Position numbers and translations under genes: made by a program. Positions 26,218-34,692 of a stretch of DNA of 64,000 nucleotides are shown here, in pieces. The DNA lies in NCBI RefSeq assembly GCF_013385985.1, contig NZ_JACAOY010000003.1, positions 62,001 through 126,000 on the forward strand, written 5' to 3'. The stretch comes from Pseudomonas sp. B6002 (GTDB lineage Bacteria; Pseudomonadota; Gammaproteobacteria; Pseudomonadales; Pseudomonadaceae). Below the pieces are notes generated by a model that had not been told where the DNA came from, searched no databases, and saw only the letters and a list, made by a program, of their open reading frames with translations. Position 1 is the first letter of the stretch; each line of letters starts with the position of its first letter.

Positions 26218-27312
26218 ATGAGCGACCAACGTACCTGGGCCCGCGAAGCCATTCGCATCATTGAAGCGGACTTTCAGCGTAGCGCCGACACGCACCTGAT
26301 CCCTTTGCCACTGCCGGGGTTGCCGGGTATCGAGTTGTATTTCAAGGATGAGTCCAGCCACCCCACCGGCAGCCTCAAGCATCGGCTGGCCCGCTCGCTG
26401 TTTCTGTATGCGCTGTGCAACGGCTGGCTGAAGCCAGGTGCGCCGGTGATCGAGGCGTCCAGTGGCTCCACGGCAATCTCGGAAGCCTACTTCGCGCGCC
26501 TGCTTGGCCTGCCGTTTATCGCGGTGATGCCGGCCACCACGTCTCAGGAAAAGATCGCCCAGATTGCTTTTTACGGTGGCAAGAGCCATCTGGTACAGGA
26601 CCCGACACAGATCTACGCCGAATCCGAACGCCTGGCCAAGGAAAGTGGCGGTCACTTCATGGACCAGTTCACCTACGCCGAGCGGGCGACCGACTGGCGG
26701 GCGAACAACAACATCGCCGAGTCGATCTTCCAGCAGATGCGATTCGAACATTACCCCGAACCGAGTTGGTTGATCTCCAGCCCGGGCACGGGCGGCACCA
26801 CCGCGACCCTGGGGCGCTATGTACGCTACCGCCAGCATTGCACCCGGGTGCTCTGCGCGGATGCCGAGCGTTCGGTGTTCTTCGACTTCTACCAGAGCGG
26901 CGACGCCAGCTTGCGCCTGGATTGCGGCTCTCGCATCGAAGGCATTGGTCGGCCACGGGTTGAAGCCTCGTTTCTGCCGAAGGTGATCGACGCGATGGTC
27001 AAGGTGCCGGATGCGTTATCGCTGGCGGCTATGCACTACCTGGCCGAACGCTTGGGGCGGCGGGTCGGGGGCAGCAGCGGGACTAACCTGATTGGCGCTT
27101 TGGTGGCTGCACAACAGATGAAAGCGGCAGGGGAATCGGGATCGATCGTGGCGATATTGTGTGATGGGGGCGAGCGGTATGCCACCACCTATTACGATCA
27201 GGCGTGGCTTAAAGCGCAGGGCTATGGGTTGGAGGGCTTGATCGCGGCTGTTGCGGCCAGTGTCGAGCGCGGCGAGCCGTTGCCGGACAACATTCTGCGC
27301 GCCAACATCTGA
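26218..27312 (+). CDS. PLP-dependent cysteine synthase/desulfhydrase-like enzyme (Cds1 type)
   Basis: A 364-residue fold-type II PLP enzyme. The Schiff-base lysine is Lys54 in H-P-T-G-S-L-K-H-R. The substrate loop is [11 protein letters not shown] near 80, and the phosphate-binding glycine loop is [10 protein letters not shown] near 190. The S-S-G-S-T loop and overall order resemble the L-cysteine desulfhydrase Cds1 described in mycobacteria, which makes H2S, pyruvate and ammonia. True cysteine synthases have T-S-G-N-T there. The ATG at 26218 begins [10 protein letters not shown]. It is a single gene with no sulfur-metabolism neighbours. Confidence 0.75.
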   Translation: MSDQRTWAREAIRIIEADFQRSADTHLIPLPLPGLPGIELYFKDESSHPTGSLKHRLARSLFLYALCNGWLKPGAPVIEASSGSTAISEAYFARLLGLPFIAVMPATTSQEKIAQIAFYGGKSHLVQDPTQIYAESERLAKESGGHFMDQFTYAERATDWRANNNIAESIFQQMRFEHYPEPSWLISSPGTGGTTATLGRYVRYRQHCTRVLCADAERSVFFDFYQSGDASLRLDCGSRIEGIGRPRVEASFLPKVIDAMVKVPDALSLAAMHYLAERLGRRVGGSSGTNLIGALVAAQQMKAAGESGSIVAILCDGGERYATTYYDQAWLKAQGYGLEGLIAAVAASVERGEPLPDNILRANI

Positions 27313-27315
27313 ACC

Positions 27316-27401
27316 TGTAGGAGCCCGGCTTGCCGGCGATGAGGCCTTTGAATTCAACGTTGATTTCAAGACCGCCATCGCCGGCAAGCCGGGTTCCTAC
27401 A
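27316..27401. repeat. REP palindrome pair, arm type B
   Basis: TGTAGGAGCCCGGCTTGCCG at 27316 pairs with the arm ending CGGGTTCCTACA at 27401; both arms share the extra C/G that makes CCCGG, a compensated change supporting selection on the hairpin. It sits between convergent genes. Confidence 0.88.
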
Positions 27402-27411
27402 CGTTGAAGGG

Positions 27412-29025
27412 TCAGGCCTCCAGGCCCAACATATCCCGGGCCAACGCTTCTGCAATACGGATGCCGTCCACACCTGCCGACAGGATCCCACCGGCATAAC
27501 CGGCGCCTTCACCGGCCGGGAACAACCCTTTGACGTTCAGGCTCTGCATCGATTCGTTTCGGGTAATCCGCAGCGGCGACGACGTGCGCGTCTCGATCCC
27601 GGTCAGCACCGCGTCGTGCAGCGAGTAGCCCTTGATCTGTTTTTCGAACGCCGGCAATGCTTCACGAATGGCTTCGATGGCAAAGTCCGGCAGCGCGAGC
27701 GCCAAGTCACCCAGGGATACGCCTGGCTTGTAGGATGGCTCCACGCTGCCGAGGGCCGTGGACGGCTTGCCGGCGATGAAGTCACCCACCAGCTGTGCCG
27801 GAGCCTCGTAGTTGCTGCCGCCGAGGATGTAGGCGTGGGATTCCAGGCGCTCCTGCAACTCGATACCGGCCAGCGGGCCGCCCGGGTAATCCACCTCAGG
27901 GGTGATGCCCACCACGATGCCCGAGTTGGCATTGCGCTCGTTACGCGAGTACTGGCTCATGCCGTTGGTGACGACGCGGTTCGGCTCGGAAGTGGCTGCC
28001 ACCACGGTACCGCCCGGGCACATGCAGAAGCTGTAGACCGAACGACCGTTCTTGGCGTGGTGCACCAGCTTATAGTCGGCCGCGCCGAGTTTTGGGTGCC
28101 CGGCGTACTTGCCCAGGCGCGCGGCGTCGATCAACGATTGCGGGTGTTCGATACGGAAGCCCACCGAGAACGGTTTGGCCTCCATGTATACACCGCGGCC
28201 GTGGAGCATGCGGAAGGTGTCGCGGGCACTGTGGCCCAGGGCCAGGATCACGTGCTTGGAAAGGATTTGCTCGCCGCCATCCACCACAACGCCGTTCAGT
28301 TGGCCGTCTTCGATCAGCACATCGGTCACACGCTGCTCAAAACGCACTTCACCGCCCAGGGCGATGATCTGCTCGCGCATGTTTTCCACCACGCCCGTCA
28401 GGCGGAAGGTGCCGATGTGCGGCTTGCTGACGTAGAGGATCTCTTCCGGTGCACCGGCCTTGACGAACTCGTGCAGCACTTTGCGACCGTGGAATTTCGG
28501 GTCCTTGATCTGGCTGTAGAGCTTGCCGTCGGAGAAGGTCCCGGCACCGCCTTCACCGAACTGCACGTTGGACTCGGGGTTGAGCACGCTTTTGCGCCAC
28601 AGGCCCCAGGTGTCCTTGGTGCGCTGGCGCACTTCCTTGCCGCGCTCGAGGATGATCGGCTTGAAGCCCATTTGTGCCAGCAGCAGCCCGGCGAAAATTC
28701 CGCAGGGGCCAAAGCCCACCACGATCGGACGCTCTGCCAGGCCTTCCGGCGCCTGGCCTACCACTTTGTAGCTGACATCCGGCGCCGGGTTGACGTTGCG
28801 GTCATCGGCAAACTTGAGCAGCAGGGCGGCTTCGCCCTTCACGTTCAAATCGATGGTGTAGATGAAGCACAGCTCCGAGGACTTCTTGCGAGCGTCGTAG
28901 CTGCGTTTGAACAGGGTGAAATCGAGCAGGTCATCACTGGCGATGCCCAGGCGCTGCACGATGGCAGGGCGCAGGTCTTCTTCGGGATGGTCGATGGGCA
29001 GCTTGAGTTCGGTGATTCGTAACAT
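27412..29025 (-). CDS. FAD-dependent dehydrogenase-like protein (COG2509 family)
   Basis: A 537-residue flavoprotein. An N-terminal domain of about 95 residues (R-I-T-E-L-K-L-P, D-D-L-L-D-F-T-L-F-K-R-S-Y-D-A-R) precedes the Rossmann FAD loop G-F-G-P-C-G at 104-109. The family marker G-E-G-G-A-G-T-F-S-D-G-K-L is near 160, and the closing FAD segment is G-L-F-P-A-G-E-G-A-G-Y-A-G-G-I near 505. The ATG at 29025 (MLRITELKL) fits family starts; the frame extends nine codons upstream. These proteins are widely conserved but their substrate is not known. Confidence 0.88.
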   Translation of the reverse strand: MLRITELKLPIDHPEEDLRPAIVQRLGIASDDLLDFTLFKRSYDARKKSSELCFIYTIDLNVKGEAALLLKFADDRNVNPAPDVSYKVVGQAPEGLAERPIVVGFGPCGIFAGLLLAQMGFKPIILERGKEVRQRTKDTWGLWRKSVLNPESNVQFGEGGAGTFSDGKLYSQIKDPKFHGRKVLHEFVKAGAPEEILYVSKPHIGTFRLTGVVENMREQIIALGGEVRFEQRVTDVLIEDGQLNGVVVDGGEQILSKHVILALGHSARDTFRMLHGRGVYMEAKPFSVGFRIEHPQSLIDAARLGKYAGHPKLGAADYKLVHHAKNGRSVYSFCMCPGGTVVAATSEPNRVVTNGMSQYSRNERNANSGIVVGITPEVDYPGGPLAGIELQERLESHAYILGGSNYEAPAQLVGDFIAGKPSTALGSVEPSYKPGVSLGDLALALPDFAIEAIREALPAFEKQIKGYSLHDAVLTGIETRTSSPLRITRNESMQSLNVKGLFPAGEGAGYAGGILSAGVDGIRIAEALARDMLGLEA

Positions 29026-29132
29026 GACAGGGTCCGGGTAGGCGGCGGGCAAAGAGGCCGGCTGTTTTGCAAACCGGCGATTATAAGCCCCAATGGCGGA
29101 TTTCGGTCAGGTTAAAACAGCGCAGGGCCGAA

Positions 29133-29804
29133 TCAGTCGTCCCGGGAGCCGCCGAACGCCGCGCAACCGCGCTGCACCTGGCCGTTCACGCGCAATTCGG
29201 CGGTCATGTGCTGCAGGCTGCCGCTGACCGGATCGACGCAACGCTGCGGGGCCACCCACAGTTCGACGTGCTGGTTGTTGGCTTCGGTCATCAGGTTGAA
29301 GCGGCCGTCACCGATCTGTTCTTCCACGTAGGGCACCGCCAACGGTGGTTGGCCTTCGCGTTCGAGCACCATGCCCTTGGCCGTGACGTTCATCGCCCAA
29401 GCCGGTTTATGGCCGTTGGCCCGCAGGATCATGCGCTTGAAGTCCGGGTCGTTGCAGGCCGAGGTCGAGCGCTCGACGCGGTAGAGCTGTTGCAGCTCCA
29501 CCGAGCCCTGGGTGCCGGCCGCCACGCCAGAGAACTTGCCGCGCAGGTCGGCGAACAGTGCGCCTTGCTGGCCGGCCAGGGAAGCAGCTTCCTGCAGCAC
29601 GCTGGTGCCGCCGGTATCGTTGACGACGTAGTTACGCTGGTCGCCGCACGGCTGGAACAGCAGCTTGCCGCCGACCGCTGTCAGTTCACCCTGCATGCGG
29701 GTCATTCCGGCGGTAGAGGGTTTAGCCGGCTCGCTCTCGAACATCTGGCAAGCGGTGAACAAGGGCAGCAGGGCAAACAGGGCGAGGGTACGGACGGCAC
29801 GCAT
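29133..29804 (-). CDS. Envelope lipoprotein with HslJ/META-like features
   Basis: A 223-residue predicted lipoprotein with lipobox L-F-T-A-C (Cys19). The mature part has an early M-Q-G-E-L-T-A-V-G-G-K-L-L-F-Q-P-C segment, then F-K-R-M-I-L-R-A-N-G-H, and paired cysteines (Q-P-C, S-A-C-N-D, Q-R-C-V-D, R-G-C-A-A) able to form disulfides. The layout resembles COG3650-type lipoproteins. The start at 29804 (MRAVRTLAL) opens the signal peptide. It is transcribed in the same direction as the flavoprotein, about 110 bases before it. Function unknown. Confidence 0.78.
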   Translation of the reverse strand: MRAVRTLALFALLPLFTACQMFESEPAKPSTAGMTRMQGELTAVGGKLLFQPCGDQRNYVVNDTGGTSVLQEAASLAGQQGALFADLRGKFSGVAAGTQGSVELQQLYRVERSTSACNDPDFKRMILRANGHKPAWAMNVTAKGMVLEREGQPPLAVPYVEEQIGDGRFNLMTEANNQHVELWVAPQRCVDPVSGSLQHMTAELRVNGQVQRGCAAFGGSRDD

Positions 29805-29987
29805 TGATCGGTCTCCAAACAAGTGCCGCCACGTTACGCAGGCTGGCGCTGCATCACAAGTGCGGGACACCGTTTGAATTGCCTGCGTCGCAATGAAGGG
29901 AAATGGAGCGTTGCTGATAGAGACTTTTCCTACACTCAGGGTGAGAGCGTCGTGAGAGTGTCGACCTCTTTTTGCCCGGAGGCGGCC

Positions 29988-30368
29988 ATGAATATCAAAT
30001 GGAGTATCTGCGTACTGTTGCTCTGGGCAAATGTTGCCCTTTCAGACGAACCCGCCCGGCTCGACTACTCGTCGGCCACGGATTTCACGCATATTTCGGT
30101 GACACTCAAAGGGGCCGGGAACGCTGACCCCGCCTATGTTGAGGTGGATGTCTCGCTGAGTCCGGAGGCGAAGGCAAGAACACAATCCATTACGCTGCTA
30201 ACCTACCAAAAATACGTAACACTCTACGTAGACGGCTATCAACTCAGTACGTCCAGGGTTCAAAGCCAGCTGGGCGGGGCGTTCAGGTTTTTGGCCCCGC
30301 GTGCACTGGCGGTTGAATGGATGTCTGAGTTCTCACGTGAGGCAATGGCCTCTCAACCTACGATGTAG
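29988..30368 (+). CDS. Small secreted protein of unknown function
   Basis: A 126-residue protein with a signal peptide at 1-19 (MNIKWSICVLLLW, then V-A-L-S-D-E). The mature part has alternating beta-type pattern (F-T-H-I-S-V-T-L-K-G-A-G, Y-V-E-V-D-V-S-L-S) and no cysteines. CGGAGGCGGCC directly before the ATG at 29988 is a good ribosome site and decides the start over a longer frame to 29823. It overlaps the convergent SDR gene by 16 bases at their 3' ends. No family recognised. Confidence 0.65.
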   Translation: MNIKWSICVLLLWANVALSDEPARLDYSSATDFTHISVTLKGAGNADPAYVEVDVSLSPEAKARTQSITLLTYQKYVTLYVDGYQLSTSRVQSQLGGAFRFLAPRALAVEWMSEFSREAMASQPTM

Positions 30369-30952
30369 GTCTGACCGGTCTGCAGGCCCTCGACACTTTT
30401 TGCGTAGGCCAGCGCCACATCGGCACCTGTCGCCGGTTTGAAGCCGCGGAAATACGGCGCGTAGCTGCCCATGGCTTCCAGCAGGACCGTCGGGCTCACC
30501 GAGTTGATACGCAGGCCGCGCGGCAATTCGATCGCCGCTGCTTTGACGAAGGCATCCAGTGCGCCATTGACCAGTGCTGCCGAGGCGCCGGTACGAATCG
30601 GGTCACGGTTCAAGATACCGCTGGTGAAGGTGAAAGAAGCGCCATCATTGGCGTACTCGCGGCCAATCAGCAGCAGGTTGACCTGGCCCATCAGCTTGTC
30701 GCGCAGGCCCAATTCAAAGTCTTTTTCGCTCATGTCACCCAGTGGTACGAAGTTGACGCTGCCCGCTGCGCAGACCAGCGCGTCGAACTTGCCGGTCTGT
30801 TCGAACAGTTTGCGGATCGAGGCGCTGTCGCTGATATCCACCTGGAAGTCGCCGCTGCTGCGGCCGATGCTGATCACTTCGTGGCGCTGCGCCAGCTCTG
30901 CCTTCACCGCTGAACCAACCGTGCCGCTGGCACCAATCAATAGGATTTTCAT
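30353..30952 (-). CDS. Short-chain dehydrogenase-like protein lacking the catalytic Tyr-Lys
   Basis: A 199-residue Rossmann protein with an intact cofactor loop G-A-S-G-T-V-G (7-13) and the stabilising C-A-A-G motif (61-64). After Ser111, where the active Y-x-x-x-K should lie, it reads T-G-A-S-A-A-L-V-N-G-A-L (121-132), so neither Tyr nor Lys is present. I recall a Lin1944-like SDR subgroup described as lacking standard catalytic residues; this fits it. It may bind NAD(P) as a sensor or use another chemistry. It is divergent from the LysR gene at 31056, which may regulate it. Confidence 0.85.
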   Translation of the reverse strand: MKILLIGASGTVGSAVKAELAQRHEVISIGRSSGDFQVDISDSASIRKLFEQTGKFDALVCAAGSVNFVPLGDMSEKDFELGLRDKLMGQVNLLLIGREYANDGASFTFTSGILNRDPIRTGASAALVNGALDAFVKAAAIELPRGLRINSVSPTVLLEAMGSYAPYFRGFKPATGADVALAYAKSVEGLQTGQTYIVG

Positions 30953-31055
30953 CGTGCTGTTCCTCCAGGGGTAAGTGAAGGTTCAGTCTAGTGTGGCTTT
31001 TTGGGTGGATAAACGTGCTAATAGGCAACCTTTGGTTTTCAAATGGAAACAATCC

Positions 31056-31964
31056 ATGAGCGAGATGGATGACCTGGCTGCCTTTGCCGTTTTGATCGAA
31101 GCCGGCAGTTTTACCGTGGCGGCCGAGCAACTGGGGTGCAGCAAGGGCCAGTTGTCCAAACGCATCAGCCAATTGGAAGCACAGTATTCCGTGGTGTTGC
31201 TGCACCGCACCACCCGCAAGCTCAGCCTCACCGCAGCCGGTGCTGCCTTGTTGCCCCAGGCCCAGGCGCTGGTGGTTCAGGTGGACCGAGCCCGTCAGGC
31301 ATTGGCGCGGCTCAAGGACGATTTGGCCGGGCCGGTGCGTATGACGGTTCCGGTGTCATTGGGCGAAACCTTCTTTGATGGCTTGCTACTGGAGTTCACC
31401 AAGCGCTATCCCCAGGTGCAGATCGAACTGGAGTTGAACAACAACTATCGCGACCTGGCGCGGGATGGGTTCGATTTGGGGGTACGTTCGGGGGCGATCG
31501 AAAACGAGCGACTGGTGGCCAAGCCGCTGCTGGCCTGGCATGAGATGACCTGCGCCAGCCCGGCCTACCTGGAACAGCATGGCGAGCCGCAGACCCCGGC
31601 GGACCTGGCCGCCCACACCTGCCTGCTCAACAGCCATTACAGCGGGCGTGAAGAATGGCTGTATCACCAACAGCATGAGCTGCTGCGGGTGCGGGTCAGC
31701 GGCACGTTTGCGTCCAACCACTACAACCTGTTGAAGAAGGCCGCACTGGTGGGGGCGGGAATTGCGCGCCTGCCGTCCTACGTATTACCTGCGGAACTGG
31801 CTGACGGTCGATTGCGCTGGCTCCTGCGCGACTATCAGACACGGAGCATGCCGATGTACCTGGTTCACCCTTACCTGGGAGGGCTGCCTCGGCGCACCCA
31901 GGTCCTGGCCGATTATCTGGTGGACTGGTTCAAGCGCAGCGGCGAGGCCCTCGACCGCCTTTAA
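31056..31964 (+). CDS. LysR-family transcriptional regulator
   Basis: A 302-residue regulator. The winged helix-turn-helix is at 1-60 (F-A-V-L-I-E-A-G-S-F-T-V-A-A-E-Q-L-G, then S-K-R-I-S-Q-L-E). A periplasmic-binding-like effector domain runs from about 90 to 300. The ATG at 31056 (MSEMDDLAAF) fits the family; the longer frame does not. It is divergent from the atypical SDR gene across a gap of about 100 bases, the classic arrangement for a LysR regulator and its target. Its 3' end overlaps the doxX gene of the bufferin operon by four bases (TTAA). Confidence 0.92.
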   Translation: MSEMDDLAAFAVLIEAGSFTVAAEQLGCSKGQLSKRISQLEAQYSVVLLHRTTRKLSLTAAGAALLPQAQALVVQVDRARQALARLKDDLAGPVRMTVPVSLGETFFDGLLLEFTKRYPQVQIELELNNNYRDLARDGFDLGVRSGAIENERLVAKPLLAWHEMTCASPAYLEQHGEPQTPADLAAHTCLLNSHYSGREEWLYHQQHELLRVRVSGTFASNHYNLLKKAALVGAGIARLPSYVLPAELADGRLRWLLRDYQTRSMPMYLVHPYLGGLPRRTQVLADYLVDWFKRSGEALDRL

Positions 31965-32446
31965 CGATAGCGACGTGCGATCAGATGATCGAGGGACAGG
32001 CAGCCCGGGCCCTTGGCAACCAGCAGCAATAATAAGGCGATCCAGGTGCCGTGGGTCGGGTAGGCGTCCGGGTACACGAACAACTGAATGGTCAGGGTCA
32101 TGCCGATCAGCGCCAAGGCTGAGAAGCGGGTGGCAAAGCCCACCAGGATAAGCACCGGGAAAAAGTGCTCGGCAAACGCCGCCATGTGCGCGGCCACTTC
32201 TGGCGACAGCAACGGCACGTGGTATTCGCTGCGAAACAGCGGCAGTGTCGACGCGGCCAGCCGCGGTTCTCCGAGTTGGAAGGTGCCGCTGATCAGATCG
32301 ATGGCAAAGCCTTCAACTTTGGTCTGCCCGGACTTCCAGAACACCGCCGCAATCGAAAAGCGTGCGAGAAAGGCGATCAGGCTGTAGGGGATTTTTTCAA
32401 ACAATGCGATGGCCCGTTTGATCAGGCACGTTGGGGATGCGTTCAT
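31961..32446 (-). CDS. DoxX family membrane protein of the bufferin operon
   Basis: A 161-residue inner membrane protein with four helices and the DoxX pattern: A-R-F-S-I-A-A-V-F-W-K-S-G-Q-T-K near residue 35, F-F-P-V-L-I-L-V-G-F-A-T-R near 100, and a final helix I-A-L-L-L-L-L-V-A-K-G-P-G. It is last of four genes and overlaps bufC by ATGA (32443-32446). DoxX proteins recur in DUF2282-MNIO-DUF2063 operons; they may move electrons or help the modified peptide's membrane step. The exact role is unknown. Confidence 0.88.
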   Translation of the reverse strand: MNASPTCLIKRAIALFEKIPYSLIAFLARFSIAAVFWKSGQTKVEGFAIDLISGTFQLGEPRLAASTLPLFRSEYHVPLLSPEVAAHMAAFAEHFFPVLILVGFATRFSALALIGMTLTIQLFVYPDAYPTHGTWIALLLLLVAKGPGCLSLDHLIARRYR

Positions 32447-33219
32447 GGCGATACCTTTTCTTCCAGGTGCAAATGAGTGATGGCGTCGTGGCTGATCAGC
32501 ACCGTGAGGCACTGGTGCAGGTCGAATTCGGCCGAGGCTTCCAAGGCGTGTGTCACGGCCATTTCCAATTCGGTGCCGTGGCTGAGGCTGTCGATAAACG
32601 CGACCGAACCCGCGTCAATCGTGAACACCTTGACCGCCAGGCCCTGGCGTAGCACCAGCGCTCCTTGAGCGTGCCAGGGGTTCAGCGTGGCCATGGCACC
32701 CTCGGTCTGGTGGGCAGCCCACACCGCCACGACCGCATAGGCAGAATTCAAGGTGGCCAGGGACGGATGCAGTTGCAGGCGCAGTTTTCCCAGGTCGGTT
32801 TGACCTTGCAGGGCTTGAAGCACGGCCTGCTGATCCAGCGATGGTGTATCGGCCGCGTGATAAGCACGCACCCGCAGGCGCTCAAGCCTCGCCACGTCAG
32901 CCAGGTAGGGCACGCTGGCGGCGGGTTCAAAGTCCTGGATGAACGCGGGGAAGGCGCTGCCATACTCACTGATCAGCGGTTGGGTGGGCGGGCATGCCTG
33001 TACAAACAGGCCGGCCATCGCGCGGAAAAACGCCTCGCCGACCAATTGAAAGGTCACGGGGTAGGCCGTTACCAGTGCATTGATCAACGAGCTGTGAACG
33101 TTGTTGCGATACACCGCAAAACGGCTGGCCGGGTCGGCGCCGTTGCTGCTGAACAGGCCGTCGGGGCAGGGCAGGTCAGGCGATATCAACGCATTGGCAA
33201 ACGCTTCATGCAGGCTCAT
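32443..33219 (-). CDS. bufC: BufC/HvfC-type RiPP recognition and partner protein (DUF2063)
   Basis: A 258-residue protein with an N-terminal DUF2063 domain (about 1-100): F-A-N-A-L, then [17 protein letters not shown], then [14 protein letters not shown]. The C-terminal region resembles RiPP precursor recognition regions in HvfC/BufC. Named DNA-binding in older annotation, it is now viewed as the partner that presents the precursor to the MNIO enzyme. It overlaps both neighbours by four bases (33216-33219 and 32443-32446), strong evidence for coupled expression at fixed ratio. Confidence 0.9.
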   Translation of the reverse strand: MSLHEAFANALISPDLPCPDGLFSSNGADPASRFAVYRNNVHSSLINALVTAYPVTFQLVGEAFFRAMAGLFVQACPPTQPLISEYGSAFPAFIQDFEPAASVPYLADVARLERLRVRAYHAADTPSLDQQAVLQALQGQTDLGKLRLQLHPSLATLNSAYAVVAVWAAHQTEGAMATLNPWHAQGALVLRQGLAVKVFTIDAGSVAFIDSLSHGTELEMAVTHALEASAEFDLHQCLTVLISHDAITHLHLEEKVSP

Positions 33220-34094
33220 GGGTTCACCTGCGCCAGGTGCCATTCGGCGTGTTGGGCTTCAGCCAGCAGCACGCTGAACGCCGGCACCTGGTTGTCCCTT
33301 TCGATTAACGTGGCCACCGGGCCGGTCCGTGCCAGTACCTGCTCGTACAGCTGCCATACGGCGTTGTCGATGGGCGCGCCATGGTCATCAATCAACAGTC
33401 GGTCGCCCAGGCTGTCGGTATCTTCGGCAAAGCCTGCCAGATGAATCTCACCCACAGCGTGCAAAGGCAACGCATTGATGTAGGCCAGCGGATCGCGCTG
33501 ATGGTTGATGCACGACACGTAGACGTTATTGACGTCCAGCAACAGGCCGCAGCCGGTGCGACGGATGATCTCGCTGATGAAGTCAGTCTCATCCAGGGTC
33601 GAGCGCTCGAACTGCAGGTAAGTCGACGGATTCTCCAGCAGCATTGGCCGCTTGAGGGTGCTTTGCACCTGGTCGATGTGTTCGCACACCCGGTTCAGGG
33701 TCGACGCGTCATACGCCAGGGGCAGCAAGTCATTGAGAAACACCGGGCCATGGCTGGACCAGGCCAGGTGTTCGGAAAAAGAGTGGGGTTGATAGCGCTC
33801 GATCAACGTGGCCAGCCGCCCCAGGTGCTCACGGTTCAACGGGCCTTCACCGCCGATGGACAGCCCCACGCCGTGCAGCGACAGAGGGTACTGCTCGCGA
33901 ATCAGCCCCAGGTAGTGATGGAACGGGCCGCCGGCCACCATGTAGTTTTCGGCGTGCACTTCAAAAAAACCGATGTCGGGTGAGGTCTCGAGCACTTCGC
34001 TGAAGTGCTCGTTCTTCAGCCCCAGCCCGGCCCTGTAGGGGAGGCCGGGCACCTGAGCCGGTGAGACGGTGTGTTGGGGTGAAAGCGTCATCAT
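33216..34094 (-). CDS. bufB: BufB/HvfB-type multinuclear non-haem iron oxidase (MNIO, DUF692)
   Basis: A 292-residue TIM-barrel enzyme of the DUF692 family that modifies cysteines of a partner peptide. Candidate iron ligands are His47, Glu49, Asn50 (V-H-A-E-N), His74 (S-L-H-G-V), Glu108-His109 (S-E-H-L-A-W), Glu154-Asn155 (L-E-N-P), Asp187 and Asn189-190 (L-D-V-N-N), Glu216-x-His218 (G-E-I-H-L-A-G), and Asp237-His238 (D-D-H-G). All look intact. It follows bufA by 23 bases. The start could be 34094 or the next ATG at 34091. In known systems the product carries thiooxazole or oxazolone-type rings that bind copper. Confidence 0.93.
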   Translation of the reverse strand: MMTLSPQHTVSPAQVPGLPYRAGLGLKNEHFSEVLETSPDIGFFEVHAENYMVAGGPFHHYLGLIREQYPLSLHGVGLSIGGEGPLNREHLGRLATLIERYQPHSFSEHLAWSSHGPVFLNDLLPLAYDASTLNRVCEHIDQVQSTLKRPMLLENPSTYLQFERSTLDETDFISEIIRRTGCGLLLDVNNVYVSCINHQRDPLAYINALPLHAVGEIHLAGFAEDTDSLGDRLLIDDHGAPIDNAVWQLYEQVLARTGPVATLIERDNQVPAFSVLLAEAQHAEWHLAQVNP

Positions 34095-34117
34095 CAGTAC
34101 TCAGGTTGCGGGTTGAA

Positions 34118-34414
34118 TCAGGACTTGGCAGTGAAGGCGGCTTCCTGGCCGAAACCGGTCGGCGAGGTGGAGCTTGGCGTCTTGGCGCAGGTGCCGGCCG
34201 GGACCAGTTTCCAGGCATTGGCCTGGTCTTTGACTTTCGAGGTGCCGGCGCAGGAAGTGCCAGCGCCAGCGGCGCAATCGTTCTTGCCGGCTTCAGCGAC
34301 GCCGAAGCACTTCTGCATGTCGTCGGCGGCGTGGGCGGTGGTGGTCAGGGCGGACAGGCTCAGGGCGGAACCCAGGGCCAGGACGAGGGTAGCGGCGGAC
34401 AGTTTGGTGGTCAT
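34118..34414 (-). CDS. bufA: Bufferin precursor peptide (BufA, DUF2282)
   Basis: A 98-residue precursor with a Sec signal peptide, rare for RiPPs, cleaved near residue 29 (A-H-A-A). Four cysteines follow: Cys36 (K-C-F-G), Cys47 (K-N-D-C-A-A-G), Cys55 (G-T-S-C-A-G) and Cys76 (A-G-T-C-A). This is the DUF2282/BufA1 core. In characterised bufferins, MNIO enzymes oxidise core cysteines before export and the periplasmic product buffers copper. The last 20 residues are a flexible Ser/Thr/Pro-Gly tail. It is first of the operon, with a leader that shows no obvious sigma-factor site. Confidence 0.9.
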   Translation of the reverse strand: MTTKLSAATLVLALGSALSLSALTTTAHAADDMQKCFGVAEAGKNDCAAGAGTSCAGTSKVKDQANAWKLVPAGTCAKTPSSTSPTGFGQEAAFTAKS

Positions 34415-34541
34415 GGTGTATCTCCAGCAGTGGGTTGAGGTATCAGGCTTGTTTGCCTGCTTACTCCACTAGAGGCAGCAGGCTGGGTTTCGTTACATGC
34501 TTGGCGAAAATAATTAAAAAAATCTGGGGCACACAAAAAAA

Positions 34542-34661
34542 TGTGGGAGCGGGCGCGTGTGGGAGCCGGGCTTGCCCGCGATGCAGCCACCTCGGTGTGT
34601 CAGTCACACCGCAGTGATGCCATCGCAGGCAAGCCCGCTCCCACACAAGCCCGCTCCCACA
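34542..34661. repeat. Nested double REP element, arm type A variant
   Basis: TGTGGGAGC starts at 34542 and again at 34558, and CCGCTCCCACA ends at 34645 and again at 34661, so one REP pair lies inside another. Arms read AGCGGGC or GCCCGCT in place of the usual AGCTGGC. It fills the space between the bufA promoter and the end of the bra operon. Confidence 0.88.
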
Positions 34662-34692
34662 TTTTAGATCCGGTCTCTACAGCTACCGTCTC

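Noticed and set aside
31961-32446. Possibility that doxX belongs with the LysR gene rather than the buf operon
   Set aside because: It is on the opposite strand from the LysR gene, with overlapping stops, and shares a four-base start/stop overlap with bufC.
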